Assembly: GCA_028873965.1 (NCBI GenBank) | Contig: JAPPMU010000051.1 | Span: 1 to 64,000, forward strand | DNA from: Chloroflexota bacterium | GTDB taxonomy: Bacteria > Chloroflexota > Dehalococcoidia > Lucifugimonadales > UBA3495 | Length of the DNA: 64,000 bases | Direction of reading: 5' to 3' | Shown: positions 25,934 through 34,650 of the stretch, piece by piece | How the letters are laid out: every line of letters begins with the position of its first letter | Position numbering within the stretch: position 1 is the first letter of the stretch | Program-made: the position numbers and the translations under genes | The notes under the pieces: generated by a model | What the model was told of the DNA's origin: nothing | Databases searched by the model: none | The model's input: only the letters and a program-made list of their open reading frames with translations

Positions 25934-26932
25934 TCAGGGATTGGGCAATCCGTACCCGGCGCCCAACTTGTTGCCCAACCAGGCAGACGCCAACAGCCAT
26001 GCTTTCTGACGTTTCGACAATGCGGGCCGGCGGCTCAGTACGTCGTATCCCTGCCGGCGAATGGCGTGGAGGATGGCCGCGCCGCCCCGAGTGAAGAGGG
26101 CCACCGGCAGTTGGGTTCGACGGTCCAGCGACTTAACCAGAGGCGCGCCCTGTTGGAACATTCCCATCGCGATGTCGCATTCGTATCGCAACAACGAGCG
26201 GAAAGCGTCGGTCGCTGAACCGTTCGCGATGTCGCTCTCGGTGACGCCGAACCGCTTCATGTCGGTTTGGGGGAGGTAGATACGGCCGCGGTCCCGATAG
26301 TCGCGGCCGACGTCCTGCCAGAAATTGGTGAGCTGCAGGGCGGTGCAGGTGTGGTCGGCGAGGAGGAGGCGCCGGCGATCGCCGTACCCAAACAGGTACA
26401 GGTACAGGTGTCCGACCGGGTTTGCGGAATGGCGACAGTATTCCACCACGTCGCCGAGTGTATCGAAACGCCCGGATCCCTGATCCATCAAGTTGGCTTG
26501 TATCAGGAGTTGGAACGGCTCCCTGGGGATGTCGAACGATGCGACGGTGTGCTGGACCGCGATGGATATGGGGTGCGCGGGTTGCCCCGAATAAATCGCC
26601 TCCAGCTCGTCTTCCCACCACGCCAGTTGGCCGCGGCGGTGGGCGGCGATCGTGTCGTCGAGTTTGCCGTTATCAACGGCTGTTGCCACCGGTTCTGACG
26701 GCAGGGATTCGTCGCCCAGGTCGTCCACCATCCGACACCAGGCGTAGATTGCATAGACGTGCGGCAGTTTTTCCCGGGGCGTGATCCAACCGCCGACGTT
26801 GAAATTCTCGTAGTGGCTGCGCGCCTGCGTTTCGCAGTACCGGTACGCTTCGGCCAGCGTCATCTTCTCCGCGGATGCGATCACGCCAGCATCCTCATTG
26901 GAGGTGTTTCGCTCTTCAAATGCGGCTGACAT
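25934..26932 (-). CDS. hpnC: Hydroxysqualene synthase HpnC
   Basis: A 332-aa squalene/phytoene-synthase-family protein, slightly longer than hpnD with a 22-residue N-terminal extension. The first acidic motif is DDLGD (70-74), the second NFWQDVGRDYRDRGRIYLP. HpnC converts presqualene diphosphate to hydroxysqualene. It starts 23 bp after the YjbQ gene. Confidence 0.92.
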   Translation of the reverse strand: MSAAFEERNTSNEDAGVIASAEKMTLAEAYRYCETQARSHYENFNVGGWITPREKLPHVYAIYAWCRMVDDLGDESLPSEPVATAVDNGKLDDTIAAHRRGQLAWWEDELEAIYSGQPAHPISIAVQHTVASFDIPREPFQLLIQANLMDQGSGRFDTLGDVVEYCRHSANPVGHLYLYLFGYGDRRRLLLADHTCTALQLTNFWQDVGRDYRDRGRIYLPQTDMKRFGVTESDIANGSATDAFRSLLRYECDIAMGMFQQGAPLVKSLDRRTQLPVALFTRGGAAILHAIRRQGYDVLSRRPALSKRQKAWLLASAWLGNKLGAGYGLPNP

Positions 26933-26955
26933 GCTGCTCGACGTCCGGAGCGCGC

Positions 26956-27399
26956 CTACTCACCCACGATCTGGACCATTACCTCGCGTGGCCGTGGATG
27001 GTCCAGCTCGATGAAGAAAATGCTCTGCCACTGACCGAACGGAATCTTCCCATCGATGAGCGGAATGGTTTCGCTTGACCCCAGCATCAAGTGCTGCAGG
27101 TGCGCGTGACCGTTGGGAGATTCTTCCTCGGTCATGTTGACCGTGCGTACCGAGAAATCGTTGTGCCGGTATTCCCCGAAACGAGGGCACATCTTCTCCA
27201 GGAACCGCGTCATGTCTTCAATCAACAACGGTTCGTTCTCGTTGATGATCACGGCGGCAGTGGTGTGACGGGAGTACACCACAACGAACCCGTTGCTGAC
27301 GCAGGACTTCCCAACGCAACCCTTCACCCAGTCAGTGATATCGATGAATTCGGGCGCGCCGGTGGTGTCGACTTTCAGGGAAAAATGTTCGGTTTTCAT
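26956..27399 (-). CDS. YjbQ/UPF0047 family protein
   Basis: A 147-aa YjbQ-type protein. Typical blocks are YSRHTTAAVIINENEPLL, HAHLQHLMLGSS and GKIPFGQWQSIFFIELDHPRPREV. Members have been linked to thiamin phosphate synthase activity, but the physiological role is unclear. Unusually it sits between shc and hpnC with gaps of 38 and 23 bp, so it is co-transcribed with hopanoid genes. I chose the ATG at 27399. Confidence 0.85.
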   Translation of the reverse strand: MKTEHFSLKVDTTGAPEFIDITDWVKGCVGKSCVSNGFVVVYSRHTTAAVIINENEPLLIEDMTRFLEKMCPRFGEYRHNDFSVRTVNMTEEESPNGHAHLQHLMLGSSETIPLIDGKIPFGQWQSIFFIELDHPRPREVMVQIVGE

Positions 27400-27437
27400 G
27401 AGCTGCACTGTGTAGGGGAGTGTGATGAAGGGAACAC

Positions 27438-29540
27438 TTATGCGGGATGGGCCGAGGTACGAGCCGGCGGCTCCATTGGCCGATAACCATTGCCTGGGGG
27501 TTTGCCGATCCGGTCTCCTTGAGCCCGGCTTGCCTGATAGCGAGCCAAGGCTATCAGCGGCCACGTGTTTCGGTAAAGGTGATAGTTGATCATGAATCCC
27601 GCCGAGAGCTCAGCGCCCTGGAATCCACGTTCGCCGGCCTGCGGGATCCTGTCCACTCGTTCGCCTTTCAGGTATCCGGGAAACCCGGTGCCGGTGAAGT
27701 ACGGCTCGTCCCAGTTGCCCTCCGCAAGTTGTGTTTCCAGCAAGTATGAAACGCCACGGTGCGTGGCCCGGTGGTCGCCGTATCCGGCGGCAACCAGCGC
27801 CATGATAGCCCAAGCGGTTTGGGAAGCGGTGCTGGGCCCGACCCCGCGTTGGGCGGAATCGATGTAGGACGCACAGGATTCACCCCAGCCTCCGTCGGGA
27901 TTCTGGTGGTCAATCAACCATTGCACGGCGCGGCGCACGTAGGGCTGGCGCAGGTTCTCACCCGCGGCCTCCAGGGCCGGCAGGACGGCCCCCAGTCCGT
28001 AAACGTAGTTTACACCCCATCGCCCGAACCAACTACCGTCTTCCTCCTGCTCCTGGCGCAGATAGCGATACGCCTCTTGCAGGAAAACCTGATCGGTTTT
28101 GTATCCGAGCTTGCCGTACATTTCCAGGACGTGGGCGGTTACGTCCGCGCTGGACGGATCAAGAACTTCTCCAAAATCGCTGAACGTCAGGGCCGTGACG
28201 TAACCGTGATTGTTGTCCTTGTCGAAGGATGCCCACCCACCGTCCTTGTTCTGCATCCCCTGGACCCATTCCGCTGCGCGCGAAATCGCGTCCTGACGCA
28301 AGTGGTCTTCAGAGCCCGGCAATTTGCCCAGACGCAGAGCCAGCACCACCTCGGCGGTGTCGTCGATGTCCGGATAGCAGTTGTTGTGGAATTCGAAAGC
28401 CCACCCGCCCGGTTGCAGCTGCGGGGCCTGCACCTGCCAGTCGCCACCGACCAGTATTTGCTTGTCCACCAGCCAGCGGGTGGCCGATTCCAGCATGGGA
28501 TCATCAGGGGATAGTCCACTCTCGGCCAGCCCCTGAACCACCAGGCACGTGTCCCAGACCGGCGAGATGCAGCCCTGGATGGTCCAGCGGTCGCCCTTTT
28601 GGATGGAGAAGCCGTCCAGGCCGGCGAAACCGCGGGCCATAGTGGGATGCTCGTTGCCGGTTCCGCAAAGGCTGAGGGCGATGAGGCTGTACACCCAGGG
28701 CGGCTGGATGCCGCCCCAGCTGCCGTCGGCCTCCTGGCGGTCGAGGATCCAGCGGATGGCTTTGCGCTCCGCGAACTTGCGCAGCGGATTCCAGGGAAGG
28801 CGATTGTAAGTCTTCCCGAGCAACCGTTCGGCCAGGTGCACCAGTCGGGGCAAATTGAGACCGGGCGGCGCAGGTATGGAGTAATCGGTCCCGGAGCGGC
28901 CATCGGGAAACAGCTCGTCGATAGCGTGCTCCGGCGCAACGGGTCGAGCCTGACGGCGCGACAGCACGATGGACAGAGGAACGATGCATCCGCGCGCCCA
29001 ACTGGCGAAACGGTATATGCTCAGTGGCGCCCAGGTGGGGAGCAGTATCATCTCGGTGGGGAGGTTGGGGGTGCCGTCCCATTCCCACTGACCGAACAGC
29101 GCCAGCCAGATTCGGGTGAACATCCGGGCGCGCGGCACTCCGCCGCGTTCCAGGACAAACTGTCGCGCCCGGCGCATGTGGTCGGCTTGCGGGTCTTCGC
29201 CGCACAGCTTCAGCGCGAAATAGCATTCTACGGTGGTGGACAGGTCGCCGGGAGCGCCGTAGTAGATCGCCCACGACCCGTCGTCCAGTTGCTTGCTCCG
29301 GAGATAATTGACGATGTGCTGCTCGCGCTCCGGATTGTGATGGCCCAGGAACCGGGACAGCATCACGTACTCGGCTTCCATGGTATTGTTCGATTCCAGC
29401 TCGCCCCACCAGAAGCCGGCCGGGTCCTGGATCCGCCGGAAGTACTCCTGCAGCCGTTCGATGGATCCGTCCAGCGCCTCGGGCGACGGCGCGTCAACAC
29501 CAGGGCTGGCCCCGTTGCGAGCGATTTCCTGGATAACCAT
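27438..29540 (-). CDS. shc: Squalene-hopene cyclase
   Basis: A 700-aa squalene-hopene cyclase. The catalytic acid motif DIDDTA is at residues 391-396. Several QW repeats are visible (for example QLDDGSW at 84-90, QEADGSWGG near 269, QNKDGGWASF, QEEDGSWFGRW and QNPDGGWGES). The enzyme protonates squalene and folds it to hopene or hopanol at the membrane. It lies in the hopanoid operon between hpnA and the YjbQ gene. Confidence 0.96.
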   Translation of the reverse strand: MVIQEIARNGASPGVDAPSPEALDGSIERLQEYFRRIQDPAGFWWGELESNNTMEAEYVMLSRFLGHHNPEREQHIVNYLRSKQLDDGSWAIYYGAPGDLSTTVECYFALKLCGEDPQADHMRRARQFVLERGGVPRARMFTRIWLALFGQWEWDGTPNLPTEMILLPTWAPLSIYRFASWARGCIVPLSIVLSRRQARPVAPEHAIDELFPDGRSGTDYSIPAPPGLNLPRLVHLAERLLGKTYNRLPWNPLRKFAERKAIRWILDRQEADGSWGGIQPPWVYSLIALSLCGTGNEHPTMARGFAGLDGFSIQKGDRWTIQGCISPVWDTCLVVQGLAESGLSPDDPMLESATRWLVDKQILVGGDWQVQAPQLQPGGWAFEFHNNCYPDIDDTAEVVLALRLGKLPGSEDHLRQDAISRAAEWVQGMQNKDGGWASFDKDNNHGYVTALTFSDFGEVLDPSSADVTAHVLEMYGKLGYKTDQVFLQEAYRYLRQEQEEDGSWFGRWGVNYVYGLGAVLPALEAAGENLRQPYVRRAVQWLIDHQNPDGGWGESCASYIDSAQRGVGPSTASQTAWAIMALVAAGYGDHRATHRGVSYLLETQLAEGNWDEPYFTGTGFPGYLKGERVDRIPQAGERGFQGAELSAGFMINYHLYRNTWPLIALARYQASRAQGDRIGKPPGNGYRPMEPPARTSAHPA

Positions 29541-29567
29541 GATGCTTACCCTGCAAATCCTGAAGCG

Positions 29568-30569
29568 CTAAATGTAACCGTAATCTCGAAACCAGCGGAC
29601 CGCTTTTTCCAGGGCCGCTTCAACCGGGCTCTGGGGCAGACCCAGTTCCGATACGGCCTTGCTGCAGCTGACGTACATCGGGTGCCTGGTGATCTTGATT
29701 GCTTCGACGGGAACCGCCGGCGGCCGTCGCAGCAAGGCGCCTTCGACAAATTCGTCCAGGTAGGCGATCCCCAGGATGGCCCAATGCGGTATGCGAATTT
29801 TGGGTGCGGGCCGCCCGGTGATTTCCGACAGCAGGTCGAAAATCTCTTTCAGGGTGAGATTGCGGCATCCGAGGATGTAGCGTTCACCGGGAGCGCCGCG
29901 TTCCATCGCCAATATGTGTCCTTCGGCGACGTCCGACACGTCCACCAGGTTCATGCCCGTGGCGATGTAGCCGGGGGCCTTGCCGCGGGCGAAGGACAGG
30001 GGGATTTGCCCGGTCGGCGTCGGTTTCACGTCCCATTCGCCTACCGGAGCGCAGGGGTTGACCACCACCACTTCCATCTCGTCGTCGTTGGCCGCCAGAG
30101 CGATTTGCTCGGTGGCGTACTTGGACTGCTTGTAATGACCGATAAGCAAAGCCGGTCGGGGCGGCATCTCTTCAGTGCCCAGGCGCTCCGTGTCGTCGGG
30201 GCCGTGGTCAGGGATGCCGATGGTGGACACCGAGCTGGTGAAAACCACCCGGCGCACGCCGGCCCGTCGCGCGGCGTCAAGGAGGTTCTCCGTTCCGGTC
30301 ACGTTGGAGCGGTACACTTCGCGCGGGCGTGGCGACCAGAAGGAGTAAGTTGCAGCGCAATGGTAGACGGTCTCGCAGCCCTCGGTGGCCCGGCGCACCG
30401 ATTCGCTGTCCAGAAGGTCGCCGGTTACCTGCGCCACTCCGGTGTCGCGAATTGCCAGGTCATTGGCGGTGGGCCGGACCAGAGCCCGCACGTCTTCGCC
30501 CCGGGCCCACAGAGCGCGGGCCAGGTTCCCGCCGACAAAACCGGTGGCGCCGGTTACCAGGGTAGTCAT
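29568..30569 (-). CDS. hpnA: Hopanoid-associated sugar epimerase/dehydrogenase HpnA
   Basis: A 333-aa extended SDR. The NAD(P) motif is VTGATGFVGGNLARAL, with VFTSSVSTIG and YKQSK as the catalytic YxxxK. The sequence follows the HpnA (dihydroflavonol-reductase-like) family found in hopanoid clusters. Its exact substrate in side-chain synthesis is not settled. Its ATG overlaps the hpnG stop (ATGA), and shc follows after 27 bp. Confidence 0.88.
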   Translation of the reverse strand: MTTLVTGATGFVGGNLARALWARGEDVRALVRPTANDLAIRDTGVAQVTGDLLDSESVRRATEGCETVYHCAATYSFWSPRPREVYRSNVTGTENLLDAARRAGVRRVVFTSSVSTIGIPDHGPDDTERLGTEEMPPRPALLIGHYKQSKYATEQIALAANDDEMEVVVVNPCAPVGEWDVKPTPTGQIPLSFARGKAPGYIATGMNLVDVSDVAEGHILAMERGAPGERYILGCRNLTLKEIFDLLSEITGRPAPKIRIPHWAILGIAYLDEFVEGALLRRPPAVPVEAIKITRHPMYVSCSKAVSELGLPQSPVEAALEKAVRWFRDYGYI

Positions 30570-31270
30570 GGGATCAACGGAACCGTACCGGCCGTGAGCA
30601 CAGGCGGCGCTTCCAACAATCCGGATACGCAGTCGGCCAGGCGACGTCGCGCTACCCGCGCCTTCCAGGCCAGCCGTATTAGATCCGGTGCGCTGCCGGG
30701 ATGTATCGCCAGCCCACGCAGCACGCCGAAAATTCCGTCACCGGCGTCGATGAGATACTCCGGCAGCTCATCCTGGGCGGTGTCCAGCACGGCCCGGACG
30801 GAGGCGAACGGGATCCCGTAAGTGGATGCGGCGCTCGCGGCCCAATAATCTTCCATGTTGACCGACATCGCTCCGGTGGCCGCGTGCAGGGTGGATTTTG
30901 ATTTCGAGTCGGCGATGGTCTTGACCGTCACGGAGGGGCCGCACACCAGGCGGGTCTGTTTCCCGCGGGCCCAGGCTTTAACGCTGTTGGTCAGCCCCGG
31001 CGCCGCGGTGATGGGCTCCATCCCATCGGCGGAGTGAAACACCTCGGCGACGTGCAGGTCGCCGGTACGCAGGTCCGGGTCCGCCCCGCCGGAGAAACCG
31101 ATCATGACAATCGCATCCGGCGACAGTTCCGCGACGGCGGCGACGCCGTCCTCGGCGCTCTGCCGGCCGACGCCGGTGACGCGCGACGTTACGGCACTTG
31201 CGCGCGCGCCGCCGATTGCCCGGCGCGCGCCGGCGATTTCCGTGGCCAAAGGCGCAACTATGGCAAGCAT
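30566..31270 (-). CDS. hpnG: Nucleoside-phosphorylase-like protein HpnG
   Basis: A 234-aa purine-nucleoside-phosphorylase-fold protein. Blocks include LAIVAPLATEI at the start, VMIGFSGGADPDLRTGD and VNMEDYWAASAASTYGIPF. HpnG removes adenine from adenosylhopane to give a ribosyl or phosphoribosyl hopane. I prefer the ATG at 31270; a GTG at 31360 would add 30 mostly basic residues. It overlaps hpnA and follows hpnH. Confidence 0.85.
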   Translation of the reverse strand: MLAIVAPLATEIAGARRAIGGARASAVTSRVTGVGRQSAEDGVAAVAELSPDAIVMIGFSGGADPDLRTGDLHVAEVFHSADGMEPITAAPGLTNSVKAWARGKQTRLVCGPSVTVKTIADSKSKSTLHAATGAMSVNMEDYWAASAASTYGIPFASVRAVLDTAQDELPEYLIDAGDGIFGVLRGLAIHPGSAPDLIRLAWKARVARRRLADCVSGLLEAPPVLTAGTVPLIP

Positions 31271-31374
31271 AGACGTACCAGCAGCGACCAACCTCAATCG
31301 GCCGGTCGGCGTTCTTGTTATCTCCCCGATTGCCCGCCACCCAATCGGTCGAGCGGACACAATGCCGGGATTGG

Positions 31375-32466
31375 CTAGCCGACGCTGATGCCTCCTTTAT
31401 GCGCGGCTCCGGACTTGATGAACGTGACCCATTCCCGGGGTTTGCCAATAGCGTTGAATATGGTTGCGGATTCAAAGCCGCAGTGCATCATGCAGTTGTT
31501 GCAACGGGGGTCTCTGCCCACGCCGTATTGTTCCTCCCACAACCGAGGTTCGTACAGTTCGTCGATGTCGGTGGCGTGTTCGTCCGCCAGCGGATAACAG
31601 GGCTTCCGCCAACCCATGACGGTGTAGGTGGGATTGGACCAGGCCGTACACTGGTATTCTCGCTCTCCCCGGAGGAAGTTCAGGTACAAGGGGTTATTGT
31701 AGAACCGCATCCCCTCGGTCCGGGTTGGGTCCAGCAGGTCCCGGAAGACGTTCCTGGATTCCTGACGGGTAAGGAAAAGATCCTGGTCGGGGGCGTCTTC
31801 AAAGTCGTAACCCGGCGAGATCATCGAGCCTTCGACGCCCAGGTCGCCGACGTAGCGGAACATCTCCCGCAAATCCTCGACGTCGCTGTTGCGGAACACC
31901 GTGGTGTTGGTACAGACGCGATAGCCCCGGTCCACCGCCATTTCGATGCCTTCCACCGCACGTTTGAACACGCCGGCCCGCGCCACCGATTCGTCGTGCT
32001 TTTCCTCCATGCCGTCCATGTGGATTACCCAGCAGAAATACTTGGATGGCGGAATCTTGTCCAGCATACGCGGCAGCAGCAGCGCGTTGGTGCAGCAGTA
32101 GACGAAGTATTTTTGGCTGACCAGGGTGTTGATGATCTCGTCGATTTTGGGATGGATGGTCGGTTCGCCGCCGGCGATGGACACTATGGGCGCGCCGGAC
32201 TCGTACACGGCGGCCAGAGCTTCTTCCACCGGCATCATCTGGTCCAGCACGCCGCGATATTCCCGGATGCGTCCGCATCCGATGCACGCCAGGTTGCACA
32301 TCTCCAGCGGTTCCAGCATGGTGACCAGCGGGAAACGCTTGCGGCCACGGAGCCGGTTCTTGAGTATGTACCAACCCATCCGCACGCCCAATTCCATCGG
32401 GCGCTTGGCCGGCTTGATAGCGGTTTGCGGGTCCTTATGTGTCTGTACCATGCTCAGGGTCTCCAT
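31375..32466 (-). CDS. hpnH: Adenosyl-hopene transferase HpnH (radical SAM)
   Basis: A 363-aa radical SAM enzyme. The cluster motif is CNLACIGC (Cys57, Cys61, Cys64), followed by SIAGGEPTIHP, and a C-terminal cysteine set GVGRDPRCNNCMMHCGFES. HpnH joins a 5'-deoxyadenosyl group to hopene to start the C35 side chain. The gene is 19 bp downstream of the polyprenyl synthase gene. Confidence 0.93.
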   Translation of the reverse strand: METLSMVQTHKDPQTAIKPAKRPMELGVRMGWYILKNRLRGRKRFPLVTMLEPLEMCNLACIGCGRIREYRGVLDQMMPVEEALAAVYESGAPIVSIAGGEPTIHPKIDEIINTLVSQKYFVYCCTNALLLPRMLDKIPPSKYFCWVIHMDGMEEKHDESVARAGVFKRAVEGIEMAVDRGYRVCTNTTVFRNSDVEDLREMFRYVGDLGVEGSMISPGYDFEDAPDQDLFLTRQESRNVFRDLLDPTRTEGMRFYNNPLYLNFLRGEREYQCTAWSNPTYTVMGWRKPCYPLADEHATDIDELYEPRLWEEQYGVGRDPRCNNCMMHCGFESATIFNAIGKPREWVTFIKSGAAHKGGISVG

Positions 32467-32485
32467 AGGTTATGGCCGGGGCCGG

Positions 32486-33595
32486 TCAGAATAGGCGGTA
32501 AGCCATGAAGTCAATCAGGTTTTTTGCGTCCTCCGCGGCCCAGGGCGGCAACTCCAGCAACGCCAGCGCGGCCCGGCCTTCCTCGGCGGTGGCCTCGGTG
32601 AGTTCGTCAGTCTGGCGGTCGGCTCCCAGGTCGTCCAGTATGTTCAGGACGTGATTCACGTCGTCTTCGTCGAGCTCCTCCTGGGCGTACAGGCGCAACA
32701 ACTCGTCGCGGTTGGCCCCTTCAGCATGTTGGAAGGCGCACACGATGGGGTAGCTTTTTTTGCGCTGGACGATGTCGCTGTCCGTGGACTTTCCGGTAAT
32801 GGCTTCGTCGCCCCAGATGCCCAGGTAGTCGTCCCTGATCTGGAACAATCGCCCGATGGCCCGGCCGAACCGGGCCACGCCCTCCAGGGTTTCAATATCG
32901 TGGGTGGCGATGGTGGCTCCGATGACCATGCTGCTGCGGATCAGAGCGCCCGTTTTCAGGGCTATCATGTCTAGGTATTCGTCCGACGCGATCACTTCGC
33001 GCCGCTCGAACTCCAGGTCGCGGCACTGGCCTTCGATCATTTCCAGGTAGCTTTGCGTGAGGAGTTGGGAAACGCGGATGGTGGTGTCTGGTGGCGCGCT
33101 GCCGCCCACGTTCAAAGCGCTCAGGTCACCCAGCGATTGCATCGCGTCGCCAGCCACCAGGGCTTGCTCCGTGCCCCAAACGGCCCAAACGGTGGGCTGG
33201 TGCCGCCGTTCCATCCCCTGGTCCTGGATGTCGTCGTGGACCAGGGAAAAGTTGTGGATCAGCTCCAGCGCGGCCGCAGCCGGAGCGGCACGAGCGGGGT
33301 CGCCCTGTAAGGCGTGGCACGCGAACATGCACAGGGTGGGCCGGAGCGCTTTGCCCTGGGACGCGGGAGTGGCTGCTGGCGTACCCGTCCGGTCCGGCCA
33401 TCCCAGATGGTACCGCAGCAACGCGTTGACCGCGTGACCTTCCAGAGGCGGCACTGCGGCTGCCAGCGCGTTTTCCAGGTGTTCTCGGTAACGGTCAAAC
33501 ATGGCGGGCAGATCCGGCGCTTCTCTTAGCGCCCTGTCGTTGCCCTGCCGAGCCAGCCGGCTGGCCTCCGTGGAGGCTGTTGGTGTTGTACCCAT
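32486..33595 (-). CDS. Polyprenyl (farnesyl/geranylgeranyl-type) diphosphate synthase
   Basis: A 369-aa trans-prenyltransferase. The first aspartate-rich motif is DDIQD (121-125) and the second region reads QIRDDYLGIWGD. It should make the C15 (or longer) allylic diphosphate feeding HpnD; chain length cannot be read safely. It is the first gene of the hopanoid-headed run, directly behind a strong promoter at 33682-33710. Confidence 0.88.
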   Translation of the reverse strand: MGTTPTASTEASRLARQGNDRALREAPDLPAMFDRYREHLENALAAAVPPLEGHAVNALLRYHLGWPDRTGTPAATPASQGKALRPTLCMFACHALQGDPARAAPAAAALELIHNFSLVHDDIQDQGMERRHQPTVWAVWGTEQALVAGDAMQSLGDLSALNVGGSAPPDTTIRVSQLLTQSYLEMIEGQCRDLEFERREVIASDEYLDMIALKTGALIRSSMVIGATIATHDIETLEGVARFGRAIGRLFQIRDDYLGIWGDEAITGKSTDSDIVQRKKSYPIVCAFQHAEGANRDELLRLYAQEELDEDDVNHVLNILDDLGADRQTDELTEATAEEGRAALALLELPPWAAEDAKNLIDFMAYRLF

Positions 33596-33681
33596 TGACG
33601 AAGCCTGCCGTGCGGTGAGAGTTGCGGGGTAGGCGCGGCGCGCGGTTTCGGGGTTGGGCCCGTCCGTTCCAACGTTGGGAA

Positions 33682-33710
33682 AATGTAACGAACGCCGGCA
33701 ATCATGTCAA
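33682..33710 (-). promoter_or_regulatory. Sigma-70 promoter of the hopanoid operon
   Basis: On the minus strand, consensus TTGACA (33710-33705), a 17-nt spacer and TACATT (33687-33682). A perfect 10-bp palindrome CCAACGTTGG (33669-33678) sits at the expected transcription start and could be an operator. The leader would be about 80 nt. Confidence 0.7.
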
Positions 33711-33798
33711 GCGAGCTGATTCGGGCCACGTTTCACGCGGCAACCGGGCTCTGAGCCCTAATGATGAGGGAACGTGTCAAGGCGGTCCCGGCGCTGTC

Positions 33799-33940
33799 AG
33801 AGCCTTTCCAATGTTAATCCGGCATTCCCGCGGAAGCAGGAATCCAGGAAGTCGTTGTGTTCGGAATGTTCTGGATTCCGGCTTTCGCCGTAATGACGGT
33901 TTGGAGCGCAAAGCCGCATCCGGGACTTTGGAAAGACCTT
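33799..33940. repeat. MITE-like element, GGCTTTCGCC family
   Basis: Inner arms at 33817-33846 and 33871-33899 carry the CTGGATTCCGGCTTTCGCC repeat. The outer ends GCCTTTCCAA and TTGGAAAGACC are inverted copies. It lies in the gap between the divergent-looking hopanoid promoter and the terminator of the MoaD gene. The 33596-34024 gap otherwise holds only those two sites. Confidence 0.55.
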
Positions 33941-33960
33941 GGGTGAGACCATGCGCGCCC

Positions 33961-33993
33961 AAAAGACAACACTCCCGCACCGGCGGGAGTGTT
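33961..33993 (-). terminator. Intrinsic terminator after the MoaD-like gene
   Basis: A perfect 11-bp stem AACACTCCCGC / GCGGGAGTGTT (33968-33978 and 33983-33993) with a 4-nt loop is followed on the minus strand by GTCTTTT. It lies 32 bp downstream of the stop at 34025. Confidence 0.75.
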
Positions 33994-34024
33994 CGGGTCA
34001 GGGAGGCAGCGCCACCCTGGGTAT

Positions 34025-34306
34025 TCAGGTCAGTCCGCCGGCGACGGCAGGGACAATGCTGATCTCGTCTCCGGACTTGATAGACGTTCGCAGCCCCTGG
34101 TCGAACCGGATATCCTCACCGTTTACGTAAATGTTCACGAAGTAGCGCAGTTCGCCCTCTTCGTCCAGCAGCCGCTCCTTGAAGCCGGGGTAGTCGCTCT
34201 CCAGTCGGTCGATCATCTGCGAAAGGTCGGCCACGTCCAGTTCGACCTTGTCCGCGCCGCCGGTCATGCGTCGCAGCGGGGTGGGAATGCGTACCGTTAC
34301 GCCCAT
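34025..34306 (-). CDS. MoaD/ThiS-like ubiquitin-fold sulfur carrier
   Basis: A 93-aa beta-grasp protein (VTVRIPTPLRRMTGG ... YVNGEDIRFDQGL ... GDEISIVPAVAGG). The active Gly-Gly is followed by two more residues (GGLT), so the C-terminus must be trimmed before it can be adenylated and thiocarboxylated; CysO- and HcyS-type carriers need a similar JAMM protease step. It is third in a run with a threonine-synthase-like enzyme and a NIL-domain protein. Confidence 0.82.
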   Translation of the reverse strand: MGVTVRIPTPLRRMTGGADKVELDVADLSQMIDRLESDYPGFKERLLDEEGELRYFVNIYVNGEDIRFDQGLRTSIKSGDEISIVPAVAGGLT

Positions 34307-34401
34307 CGGAATTGTTCCTCCTGCAATTTTGGGATGCCGTTTCGCGTCCGCCGCTGCGGCATGTTGGTTGGGACATCGGGTTGGTCTGCCGCGGAGTGGC
34401 G

Positions 34402-34644
34402 TCAGCCTTCGATCACGTCTCCCGCTATGGGGTCGACCCGCACGCCGGTGTTGCCAACCCAGTCGAGACCCCGCTGGATCTCCTCATCGGAGCCTTCCAG
34501 CTCCAGGATAACCCAGCCGACGTCCGAACGAACGTCGGCGCGCCGGATGTTGGTAACCACGTCGAAGTCGTGCCCCAGCCGGTAGATAATGGGCTCCCGC
34601 ACCATCTCGGCCGAGAACGTGAACCGCACGCGCTGTTTGGCCAT
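34402..34644 (-). CDS. NIL domain protein
   Basis: An 80-aa protein with the NIL ferredoxin-like fold known from the C-terminus of the methionine importer MetN (RVRFTFSAEMVREPIIYRL ... DVVTNIRRADV ... GWVILELEG). Stand-alone NIL proteins often accompany sulfur amino-acid genes. The ATG at 34644 lies 6 nt after the stop of the PLP enzyme; a TTG at 34650 is possible. Confidence 0.75.
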   Translation of the reverse strand: MAKQRVRFTFSAEMVREPIIYRLGHDFDVVTNIRRADVRSDVGWVILELEGSDEEIQRGLDWVGNTGVRVDPIAGDVIEG

Positions 34645-34650
34645 GAGCAA

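Noticed and set aside
28599-30821. A long plus-strand frame of about 740 codons
   Set aside because: It is antisense to shc, hpnA and part of hpnG. Its sequence is an arginine/histidine-rich shadow with no domain, while the minus-strand genes have full motifs.
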